5,484 bases of DNA from an uncultured Gemmatimonadota bacterium. GTDB lineage: Bacteria; Gemmatimonadota; Gemmatimonadetes; Gemmatimonadales; Gemmatimonadaceae. This document shows positions 1-5,484 of the stretch, piece after piece. A model generated the notes under the pieces. It had not been told where the DNA came from, searched no databases, and was given only the letters and a program-made list of their open reading frames with translations. The translations under genes and the position numbers were made by a program. The stretch is from the NCBI GenBank assembly GCA_903894655.1, contig CAITQY010000245.1, forward strand, positions 1 to 5,484. The letters are read 5' to 3'. Every line of letters starts with the position of its first letter. Position 1 is the first letter of the stretch.

Positions 1-1
1 G

Positions 2-751
2 GGGCATCGCATCCTGCACAGCCGGCAAGGAAAGCGCGCGCTCGATGGCGGCATACGACGCTTCCGGCACGATGTACTGACCGGGGATCTGCCCGGGCTG
101 CACGTTGGTGCTGAACAGGCCGCCGACGACGGCAGCCGGGGTCGTGGTCGCCGAATCGGCGCCCGTGGTCGCCACCGCTTTGCCCGTCGAATCCTTGGAA
201 GAATCGGATTTTTGCGTGAGCAACGAGGTGACACCGACCTTCTTGGTGGTGTCTCCCGAGGCCTTCGCTTCGGAGGCAGTTGAGAGACCAGCGTTTTTCG
301 CGATCTCGTCGAAGCGCGGCATCACCTTTTCAAACGACTGCGTCTTATCGGTGATCTGGAACTCGAGGAATGCCGACTTCTGCACGACGTCCTGTGCGCG
401 TTCGGCGTCGTCGATGCCGGGGAGTTCCACGATGAGGCGCTCGCTGCCGGCCTTCTGCACCACGGGTTCGGACACGCCGAACTCGTCGATGCGCTGGCGC
501 ACGACCTTGAGGGCCCGATCGAGGGCCTCAGACTTGTCGGCGACGGCCTGCTTGGACTCGTCGACCTCGAGCGTCAGGTGCATACCACCCTGGAGGTCGA
601 GACCCCGCTTGAGCGGCACGCGGCGCACCGTGTCATAGACGAAAACGCCATCGCGCTTCACCCGTTCAACAACGGTGCGCGGAAAGAGGGCCCACACGGA
701 GGCCGCGAAGAGTCCCACGATGAGCAGGATGCGGTACTTCAGGTTCGCCAT
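2..751 (-). CDS. secD: Protein translocase subunit SecD (3' part beyond the window)
   Basis: SecD, with SecF, forms the inner-membrane, proton-driven RND-type complex that pulls exported proteins out of SecYEG on the outer face. The first 250 residues are visible. One transmembrane segment lies at about 6-23 (YRILLIVGLFAASVWALF). The SecD signature GLDLQGGMHLTLEVD is at 50-64, then the P1 base region RALKVVRQRIDEFGVSEPVVQ (79-99), RLIVELPGIDD (105-115) and AFLEFQITD (127-135). A Lys/Ser/Thr/Ala-rich, probably flexible stretch follows (about 158-208), then GQYIVPE. The remaining periplasmic part and the five later membrane segments are cut off at the left edge. An in-frame TGA at 776-778 limits the start, and the ATG at 751 is the only standard start that keeps the membrane segment. 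No clear Shine-Dalgarno sequence precedes it. Confidence 0.96.
   Translation of the reverse strand, partial: MANLKYRILLIVGLFAASVWALFPRTVVERVKRDGVFVYDTVRRVPLKRGLDLQGGMHLTLEVDESKQAVADKSEALDRALKVVRQRIDEFGVSEPVVQKAGSERLIVELPGIDDAERAQDVVQKSAFLEFQITDKTQSFEKVMPRFDEIAKNAGLSTASEAKASGDTTKKVGVTSLLTQKSDSSKDSTGKAVATTGADSATTTPAAVVGGLFSTNVQPGQIPGQYIVPEASYAAIERALSLPAVQDAMP
137..280 (-). other. Low-complexity Ser/Thr/Lys-rich linker encoded in secD
   Basis: This covers SecD residues about 158-205. The encoded sequence is rich in Ser, Thr, Ala, Lys and Asp, with KSDSSKDSTGK and ADSATTTPAA as its clearest parts. It follows directly after the AFLEFQITD strand of the P1 base, at the point where SecD proteins carry the variable P1 head insertion. 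It contains no recognisable fold or motif. It would face the periplasm and is probably disordered. Confidence 0.6.
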
Positions 752-779
752 CGATGCCGGTGGCCAGAGGTAATGTCAG

Positions 780-800
780 CGCGTCGGGAAGAGCGACGCG
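780..800 (-). other. 7-bp inverted repeat (hairpin) in the ribF-secD spacer
   Basis: Positions 780-786 (cgcgtcg) and 794-800 (cgacgcg) are perfect reverse complements around a 7-nt loop (787-793). On the minus strand it lies about 30 nt after the ribF stop and about 30 nt before the secD ATG. There is no T-rich run after it on either strand, so it does not qualify as an intrinsic terminator. It could stabilise or separate ribF and secD messages, or be chance in GC-rich DNA. Confidence 0.4.
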
Positions 801-828
801 AGAAACGGAGCAAAATGCGCCTAGCCTC

Positions 829-1797
829 TTAACTTAGGGGTCCGGACGTCGTGGCGGTAGCCAGTCCCTGCAGAGTCTCGCGTGCGGAGAGCTCATCGCG
901 AGCAAGTTGCGCGCGGAGGGCATCGACTCCCTCGAAGGACAGGGTGTCCCGTATCCGTGCGATCAGGTCGAGGCGGATCGGGGCGCCGTACCAGTCGTGG
1001 GTGGCATCGAAGACATGGGTCTCGATCCGGCGCGACGCGTCCCCGAACGTAGGCCGAGGCCCAAGGTTGAGCATGCCGCCGAACGGTCCCTGCGGCGTCT
1101 GCACCCGGACCGCGTAGACGCCGTCGGGAGGGAGCAGCTTCCGCATTGGAGGGGGCTGCATGTTCAGGGTCGGATAGCCGATCAACCGCCCCCGCTGATC
1201 GCCCCGGATCACGGTACCGGCGAGACTGTACGGGCGTCCGAGGCCAGCCGCCGCGGTTTGCAGATCACCTTGCAGGATCGCGGTGCGGATCGCCGTGGAC
1301 GAAATGGCCTGTCCGTCGGCAGCGTGCACGGGGGGCAGCACGGTCACGCCGAACCCGCGCGACACACCGAGCGCCTTCAGCACGTCGATATCACCGAGGC
1401 GACCACGTCCGAATCCGTGATCATGCCCCACGAGTAATTCGGCCACCCGAAACCGCTCGCGGAGCACCGCATCGACGAACTGATCCGCTTCATACGATGC
1501 GAGCGTGGGCGTGAAGGGGAGCACGGCCACGTAGGACACCCCGCATTGCACGAACATCTCGAGTTTTTCGTTGTGCAGCGTGAGCAGTGGCGGCGCGGCC
1601 GAGGGACGGACCACCTCGAGGGGGTGCGGCTCGAAGGTGACGACGACGCTGGGCCGACCGCTGTCGGCCGCCCGTGCGGCGAGTCGTGCCAACAGGTCAT
1701 GATGCCCACGATGAACGCCATCGAACGTGCCCACTGTGATGACGGCGCCGGACTCACCAATCGGCAACCCGACGGGATCGGACCAGACGGACGTCAT
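829..1797 (-). CDS. ribF: Bifunctional riboflavin kinase / FAD synthetase
   Basis: RibF phosphorylates riboflavin to FMN with ATP, then adenylylates FMN to FAD; it acts in the cytoplasm. The 322-residue length fits the bifunctional bacterial form. The N-terminal adenylyltransferase domain (about 18-185) shows the nucleotidyl-transferase motif GTFDGVHRGHH (23-33), TFEPHPLEV (54-62), VGHDHGFGRGR (123-133) and ISSTAIR (165-171). The riboflavin kinase domain (about 188-312) shows GDQRGRLIGYPTLN (199-212), DGVYAVRV (225-232), GMLNLGPRPTF (241-251) and ETHVFD (259-264), with Glu259 at the expected catalytic-base position. The usual PTAN signature reads PTLN, keeping the functional Thr and Asn. Both activities therefore look intact. 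It overlaps truB by 4 nt and ends in TAA, 77 nt before secD. Confidence 0.97.
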   Translation of the reverse strand: MTSVWSDPVGLPIGESGAVITVGTFDGVHRGHHDLLARLAARAADSGRPSVVVTFEPHPLEVVRPSAAPPLLTLHNEKLEMFVQCGVSYVAVLPFTPTLASYEADQFVDAVLRERFRVAELLVGHDHGFGRGRLGDIDVLKALGVSRGFGVTVLPPVHAADGQAISSTAIRTAILQGDLQTAAAGLGRPYSLAGTVIRGDQRGRLIGYPTLNMQPPPMRKLLPPDGVYAVRVQTPQGPFGGMLNLGPRPTFGDASRRIETHVFDATHDWYGAPIRLDLIARIRDTLSFEGVDALRAQLARDELSARETLQGLATATTSGPLS

Positions 1798-2699
1798 GTC
1801 GCGGCCTCATCGGCGAGCATCACGACGCGCGGCTGCCACCAGTCATCGGCCACGCGTTCGGCGATGGCCACGACTGTGTCGCGCCAGAGCAGCGCGCCGC
1901 GAGCGCCCGGAGCGCTGGCGGGGAGGCGGCGACCCACCCGGAGCGCGGCCAGTCCCGCCTCGTCGAGCGGCTCATGGGCAATCGCTCCCAGGGCCGAGAG
2001 CGGTGAGCGCAACAGGATGCGGCCCTCGACGATGCTTCCTCGCTCGAGCCGCTCGAGGGGTTCCGCATCATCCACGTGCGCCGCGCCGCTGGCCACGCGG
2101 CGCAGACTTTCACAGTGCGCCGCACTGCCGAGCGCGCGTCCGAGATCTCGGGCGAGCGCCCGAATGTAGGTTCCGCCGCCACAGGTGATCCGCGCGGTGA
2201 GCGAATCCGGCGTACTCGCCAGCCACTCCCAGCGCATGACATGCACACTGACGGGGGGGAGTTCGACGACTTCACCGCGGCGCGCTATCGCATAGGCCCG
2301 TTCCCCGTTGACGTGCTTGGCGGAGAAGGCGGGCGGTACCTGTGCGAGCCGGCCGGTGAGCGCCGTAATGGCGTCGCGAAGCGGCGAGGCATCGGGATGC
2401 GCGAGCACTTTGGCGGCCGGGGGCGTCGCTTCCCGGGTGACCTCACCGGTGCGATCGTCGGTATCCGTCTCGTGGCCGAAGCGAATCACCGCGTCGTAGA
2501 CTTTCGGCTCACCAACGACGTACGGCAGCAGACGCGTGGCGGCGTTGACCGCCAGGACGAGCAACCCTGTGGCGAACGGGTCAAGCGTGCCGGCGTGCCC
2601 GACCCGCTTGGATCGGGCCGCGCGTCGCACGACACTGACGACATCGTGCGAGGTCATCCCCGCCGGCTTGTCGACATACAGCAATCCTGATGTGATCAT
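1794..2699 (-). CDS. truB: tRNA pseudouridine(55) synthase TruB
   Basis: TruB isomerises U55 in the T-loop of tRNAs to pseudouridine and also acts as a tRNA folding chaperone. At 301 residues it is close to the E. coli enzyme (314). The N-terminal GLLYVDKPAGMTSHDVV (5-21) is the family's opening motif. VGHAGTLDPFATGLL (33-47) holds the catalytic aspartate, Asp40. KVYDA (66-70) carries the conserved active-site Tyr. QVPPAFSAKHVNGERAYAIARRG (120-142) and CGGGTYIRALARDLG (173-187) are further core motifs. The last 70 or so residues, with LLWRDTVVAIAE and a final QPRVVM, resemble the small PUA-like C-terminal segment. All catalytic features look intact. Its stop overlaps the ribF start by 4 nt (ATGA), so the two are probably translationally coupled. 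Confidence 0.98.
   Translation of the reverse strand: MITSGLLYVDKPAGMTSHDVVSVVRRAARSKRVGHAGTLDPFATGLLVLAVNAATRLLPYVVGEPKVYDAVIRFGHETDTDDRTGEVTREATPPAAKVLAHPDASPLRDAITALTGRLAQVPPAFSAKHVNGERAYAIARRGEVVELPPVSVHVMRWEWLASTPDSLTARITCGGGTYIRALARDLGRALGSAAHCESLRRVASGAAHVDDAEPLERLERGSIVEGRILLRSPLSALGAIAHEPLDEAGLAALRVGRRLPASAPGARGALLWRDTVVAIAERVADDWWQPRVVMLADEAAT
1805..1808 (-). promoter_or_regulatory. Weak ribosome binding site of ribF inside the truB end
   Basis: GAGG on the minus strand sits 7 nt before the ribF ATG at 1797, within the last codons of truB. It is only a 4-base match. Together with the ATGA stop/start overlap at 1794-1797, it fits reinitiation by ribosomes finishing truB. It supports the ATG over downstream alternatives, although the first 18 or so residues of RibF are not conserved in the family. 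Confidence 0.55.
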
Positions 2700-2707
2700 G
2701 ACGTCGT

Positions 2708-2713
2708 CCCTCC
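2708..2713 (-). promoter_or_regulatory. Ribosome binding site of truB
   Basis: GGAGGG on the minus strand lies 8 nt before the truB ATG at 2699, an ideal spacing. It is inside the 52-nt rbfA-truB gap, so truB has its own strong initiation signal and does not depend on coupling to rbfA. It fixes the start of truB, which also agrees with the family N-terminus (GLLYVDKPAGMTSHD). Confidence 0.85.
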
Positions 2714-2751
2714 GCCCGCGTCAGCGCACCATCACGCCGAGCGGGTCGTAG

Positions 2752-3189
2752 TCATTCGGCGGAGGACGATGTTCCCGACGGGCCGGGGACATCTCCGGCC
2801 GCCGAATCGGCGTCATTCGTGGCTTCCGCCACGGCATCACGATCGGTGCGGATTTGCGCCAAGAGCTGTTCGATGCGCGATGCATGCGCAATGCTCTCGT
2901 CGGCCTTGAAATGAATCTCCGGCGCGTTCCGTAAGCGCAGCGTCTTGCCGAGCATGGAGCGCAAGTGTGACGCAACGCTACCGAGTCCCTGAAAGGTAGC
3001 CTTGATGGCCGCCTCGTCTCCCATCACGCTCACGAACACGTTGGCGTGCCGAAGGTCCCGTGTCATCTCCACCGCTGTCACGGTGACGAAGCCACGAATT
3101 CGCGGGTCCTTGGCGCCTTCTGCAAGGAAGGTCGCCACTTGTTCGCGAATGGACTCGGCGACGCGGTCAGGCCGCCGCGGTTCGCCCAT
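2752..3189 (-). CDS. rbfA: 30S ribosome-binding factor A
   Basis: RbfA binds the immature 30S subunit near the 5' end of 16S rRNA and helps late 17S-to-16S processing, including during cold stress. The 145-residue protein matches the family from its first residues: RRPDRVAESIREQVATFL (5-22), KDPRIRGFVTVTAVEMTRDLRHANVFVSV (27-55), and LRSMLGKTLRLRNAPEIHF (76-94), which together form the small type II KH-like domain. The tail after about residue 112 is Asp/Ala/Ser/Gly-rich and probably disordered. E. coli RbfA is 133 residues, so length is normal. An odd point is the helix-kink signature, which is Ala-Ser-Gly in E. coli and reads Ala73-Ser74-His75 here. The ATG start is fixed by the AGGAGG site and by the fit to the family N-terminus. 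It sits 9 nt after infB, with truB 52 nt downstream. Confidence 0.96.
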   Translation of the reverse strand: MGEPRRPDRVAESIREQVATFLAEGAKDPRIRGFVTVTAVEMTRDLRHANVFVSVMGDEAAIKATFQGLGSVASHLRSMLGKTLRLRNAPEIHFKADESIAHASRIEQLLAQIRTDRDAVAEATNDADSAAGDVPGPSGTSSSAE

Positions 3190-3193
3190 ACTG

Positions 3194-3199
3194 CCTCCT
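3194..3199 (-). promoter_or_regulatory. Ribosome binding site of rbfA, overlapping the infB stop
   Basis: Read on the minus strand, the infB stop TGA runs straight into GGAGG, then CAGT and the rbfA ATG. AGGAGG is a near-perfect anti-16S match, and its first base is the last base of the infB stop codon. The spacer to the ATG is short (4 nt). A ribosome terminating on infB would sit on this site, which suggests translational coupling of the two genes. This supports the ATG at 3189 as the rbfA start. Confidence 0.85.
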
Positions 3200-5484
3200 C
3201 AGGACTTTGACGCCTGGTCGAGAGTACGAGCCACTTCTTCCGTGCGGTAGCATTCGAACACGTCACCGATTTTTACGTCGTTGAAGTTCTCGATGCCGAT
3301 ACCGCACTCGTAGCCTTCCTTTACTTCGTTCACATCGTCCTTGAAGCGACGCAGTGAGGCGATGCCGCCGTCGTACATCTCGACGCCGTCCCGGATGACG
3401 CGCATACGTCCCTTCCGGTTCATGTTGCCCGAGCGCACGATGCAGCCGGCGATCGTTCCGACACGGGCGACCTTGAACGTTTCGCGCACCTCGGCTTCGC
3501 CGTACACCACTTCGCGCGACTCCGGGCGCAGCATGCCTTCGAGGGCGGCCTTCACATCGGCCACGGCCTCGTAGATGATGCGATAGAGCTTGATATCCAC
3601 GCCTTCGCGCTCGGCTGCCGCACGGGCGTTGTTGTCGGGACGCACGTGGAAGCCGATAATGATGGCTCCCGAGGCCTTGGCGAGCAGGATGTCCGTCTCG
3701 GCGATCGCACCGACGCCGCGGTGCAGGATTTCGACCTGCACTTCGGGGTTGGAGAGCTGACCGAGGGCATCGGCCAGGGCCTCGGCCGGACCACCTTGGT
3801 CGGCCTTGATGACCAACCGCAACGAGCGCTTCTGGCCGGCGCTGGTCTGCGACATGAAGTCTTCGAGCGAGACGAGCCCACGCGTGCTGCGGCGGCTCTT
3901 CGCTTCACGATCGAGACGTTCGCGACGCTGCGCGATATCGCGCGCTTCGGAGGCGTCTTCGACCACCAGCAGCTGGTCGCCGGCCATCGGGACACCGCTG
4001 AGTCCCAAAATCTGCACCGGGATGGCCGGGCCAGCCGACTTCACAGACTTGCCACGCTCGTCGAGCATGGCGCGCACACGGCCGGAGTAGATGCCGCAGA
4101 TGTAGTCGTCACCGACCTTGAGCGTACCATTCTGTACGAGCACGGTCGCGACCGGTCCCTTGCCCTGGTCGAGCTGGGCTTCGACCACCGACCCGACCGC
4201 ACGACGCGACGGATTGGCTTTGAGCTCGAGAATATCCGCCTGAAGCAGGATCTGATCGAGGAGTGCGTCGATGCCAGTTCCCTTCTTCGCCGAGATCTCG
4301 GAATGCAGCACGGTACCGCCGAATTCTTCGAGGACGACTTCGTGCTGCAGCAGGTCTTGCTTGACCTTGGCAATCTGCGCCGTGGGCAGGTCGACCTTGT
4401 TGATGGCAATGATGATGGGCACGCCGGCGCTCTTCGCATGCGAGATCGCTTCGACGGTTTGCGGCATGACTTGGTCGTCGGCCGCGATCACGATGACCAC
4501 GATGTCGGTGACCTGAGCGCCGCGGGCACGCATGGCGGTAAACGCTTCGTGACCCGGGGTGTCGAGGAACGTGATGGTACGCGCGTTGGCGACCTCCACG
4601 TGGTAGGCACCGATGTGCTGCGTGATGCCGCCGGCTTCGCCGGCGACCACGTTGGCTTTCCGGATGTAGTCGAGCAGCGACGTCTTACCATGGTCCACGT
4701 GCCCCATGATCGTGACGACGGGCGGGCGCGACCGGAGGTCTTCCGGCGCGTCTGCGATCTGTTCTTCCTGCAGGTCGGCGGCGTAATCGCTTTCCTTGAC
4801 GGCCTGGAAACCGAACTCGCCGGCGATCAACTCGATCTGGTCGAAGTCGAGACGCTGATTGATGGTGACCATGAGGCCCAGCGTCTTGAACGCGAAGCCG
4901 ACGATCTGTGTGGCGGTAACACCAAGGATTTTGGCGAGTTCCGACACGGTGATGAATTCGTTCACGCGGACGGTTTTGCGTTCCTTCTCGACCGCGGCGA
5001 CGCGCTGCTCCTCGATCTCGGCGCGCATGTCGGACCCGAAGCGACGTCCGCCACGACCGCGCGGCGCCGCGCCGCGCATGGCGGTCATCGTCTTCGTGAT
5101 GTTGGCTGACACGGCTTCCTGATCGACGGCTCCGCGCTTGCCCTTCTTGCCACGGCGCTGCTGGCTCTGCGCGCTGGCGGCGATGGCGGTGCCTTGGCCA
5201 CTCTGACCCGGCGGTCCACCCTGACCACCACCGGGCGCTCCGCCCTGACCGCCCTGCGGGCCGCCGGGGCGACGATCATCACGACGCTGGCCCTGCCCTA
5301 ATCCGCCGCCAGGGGCGGCGGAGGCAATCGGACGAGCTCCACCAAAGTTCGGCGCGCCACCCATGCGGCCCGGGCGCGGCGCGCCGGGGACGACGGGGCG
5401 CGGACGCGGACGATCGGCTGGCAACGGGGCTGCCGGCGCAGCCGATGCGGCGTCGGGCGCAGCGACCGACGGGGACGATACTAC
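3199..5484 (-). CDS. infB: Translation initiation factor IF-2 (5' end cut by the window)
   Basis: IF2 is the cytoplasmic GTPase that places fMet-tRNA on the 30S subunit and promotes 50S joining. The window holds its last 761 residues. Residues 1-60 are Pro/Ala-rich and about 59-98 are Gly/Gln/Pro-rich, forming a flexible linker, followed by a basic patch (RRGKKGKRG) at about 110-118. An IF2_N-like module spans about 174-230 (VNEFITVSELAKILGVTATQ). The G domain has G1 GHVDHGKT (261-268), G2 GGITQHIG (285-292), G3 DTPGH (308-312), G4 NKVD (362-365) and G5 SAK (398-400). Domain II follows, then domain 3 and the fMet-tRNA-binding C2 domain (about 670-750, with KVARVGTIAGCIVRSGNMNR). All key GTPase residues are present. 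The frame stays open to the window edge, so the first in-frame start-like codon (TTG at 5424) lies inside linker and is not the real start. The stop is TGA, 9 nt before rbfA. Confidence 0.98.
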   Translation of the reverse strand, partial: VVSSPSVAAPDAASAAPAAPLPADRPRPRPVVPGAPRPGRMGGAPNFGGARPIASAAPGGGLGQGQRRDDRRPGGPQGGQGGAPGGGQGGPPGQSGQGTAIAASAQSQQRRGKKGKRGAVDQEAVSANITKTMTAMRGAAPRGRGGRRFGSDMRAEIEEQRVAAVEKERKTVRVNEFITVSELAKILGVTATQIVGFAFKTLGLMVTINQRLDFDQIELIAGEFGFQAVKESDYAADLQEEQIADAPEDLRSRPPVVTIMGHVDHGKTSLLDYIRKANVVAGEAGGITQHIGAYHVEVANARTITFLDTPGHEAFTAMRARGAQVTDIVVIVIAADDQVMPQTVEAISHAKSAGVPIIIAINKVDLPTAQIAKVKQDLLQHEVVLEEFGGTVLHSEISAKKGTGIDALLDQILLQADILELKANPSRRAVGSVVEAQLDQGKGPVATVLVQNGTLKVGDDYICGIYSGRVRAMLDERGKSVKSAGPAIPVQILGLSGVPMAGDQLLVVEDASEARDIAQRRERLDREAKSRRSTRGLVSLEDFMSQTSAGQKRSLRLVIKADQGGPAEALADALGQLSNPEVQVEILHRGVGAIAETDILLAKASGAIIIGFHVRPDNNARAAAEREGVDIKLYRIIYEAVADVKAALEGMLRPESREVVYGEAEVRETFKVARVGTIAGCIVRSGNMNRKGRMRVIRDGVEMYDGGIASLRRFKDDVNEVKEGYECGIGIENFNDVKIGDVFECYRTEEVARTLDQASKS
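5191..5310 (-). repeat. Low-complexity Gly/Gln/Pro-rich coding segment in infB
   Basis: This segment encodes about 40 residues of the IF2 N-terminal linker, dominated by Gly, Gln, Pro and Arg. It contains irregular recurrences of GGQGG, GGGQGG and GQSGQG. It is degenerate at the DNA level (GGN/CAG/CCN codons) and not a perfect tandem array. It lies between the Pro/Ala-rich start of the visible protein and the basic RRGKKGKRG patch, outside every folded IF2 domain. IF2 linkers are known to vary greatly in length and composition between bacteria, so this is most likely a disordered spacer. Confidence 0.75.

Noticed and set aside
105..638. Plus-strand open frame of 177 codons at the left edge
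   Set aside because: It is antisense to secD, whose minus-strand translation gives clear SecD motifs. The plus-strand protein has no family resemblance.
780..800. Intrinsic terminator after ribF
   Set aside because: The hairpin has no T-rich run on the 3' side on either strand, so it lacks the second half of a Rho-independent terminator.
752..828. Sigma-70-type promoter for secD
   Set aside because: A TTGCTC-like -35 can be found, but no acceptable -10 stands 16-18 nt from it. The match is no better than chance.
2076..2690. Plus-strand open frame of 204 codons antisense to truB
   Set aside because: The minus strand carries all TruB motifs including the catalytic GTLDP. The plus-strand product is Arg/Gly-rich shadow sequence.
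3646..5109. Long plus-strand open frame (487 codons) antisense to infB
   Set aside because: It mirrors the infB codons in GC-rich DNA where complement stops are rare. Its protein is Asp/Gly/Leu/Arg-rich with no recognisable domain, and it overlaps the strongly conserved IF2 GTPase core.
5422..5424. TTG as the infB start codon
   Set aside because: The frame continues open to the window edge with the same Pro/Ala-rich composition, there is no ribosome binding site before it, and it falls inside the linker. The true start lies outside the window.
1..5484. Hidden mobile element, CRISPR array, toxin-antitoxin, defence or phage genes
   Set aside because: No direct repeats with regular spacing, transposase motifs or terminal inverted repeats are visible. 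Nearly every base is taken by five conserved housekeeping genes.

Overview
The window is a stretch of housekeeping genes from a GC-rich bacterium (roughly 60-65 % GC by eye, with strongly GC-biased third codon positions). All five recognisable genes lie on the minus strand, so the biological order runs from the right edge to the left: infB (5' end missing) - rbfA - truB - ribF - secD (3' end missing). The first four are the classic translation and ribosome-maturation block usually found downstream of nusA. The fifth starts a protein-export module. I infer a Gemmatimonadota-like organism (FCB-group relative). This rests on IF2 wording typical of that side of the tree (IRKANVVAGEAGGITQHIGAY), the SecD/RibF sequence style and the high GC. 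It is an inference from family memory, not a search result.

Layout: 5484-3199 is infB, open at the window edge, with a Pro/Ala and Gly/Gln-rich linker followed by IF2_N, the GTPase and the C-terminal domains. After a 9-nt gap, 3189-2752 is rbfA, whose Shine-Dalgarno sequence overlaps the infB stop codon. A 52-nt gap precedes truB (2699-1794), which has a good GGAGGG ribosome binding site. truB and ribF (1797-829) overlap by 4 nt (ATGA). A 77-nt gap with a 7-bp hairpin precedes secD (751 to the left edge). Coding density is nearly complete and there is no gene-free stretch over 80 bases.

Together the genes cover delivery of initiator tRNA (IF2), late 16S/30S maturation (RbfA), tRNA U55 pseudouridylation (TruB), FMN/FAD synthesis (RibF) and Sec-dependent translocation (SecD). 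Tight spacing and same-strand orientation suggest one polycistronic transcript at least through ribF. secD could be read through or could have its own signals, and none that I can defend is visible.

I found no mobile element, CRISPR array, RNA gene, phage or defence gene, and no undescribed system. The findings are modest: a lineage-specific junction (ribF followed by secD rather than rpsO-pnp), a substituted kink residue in RbfA, low-complexity linkers in IF2 and SecD, and the ribF-secD spacer.
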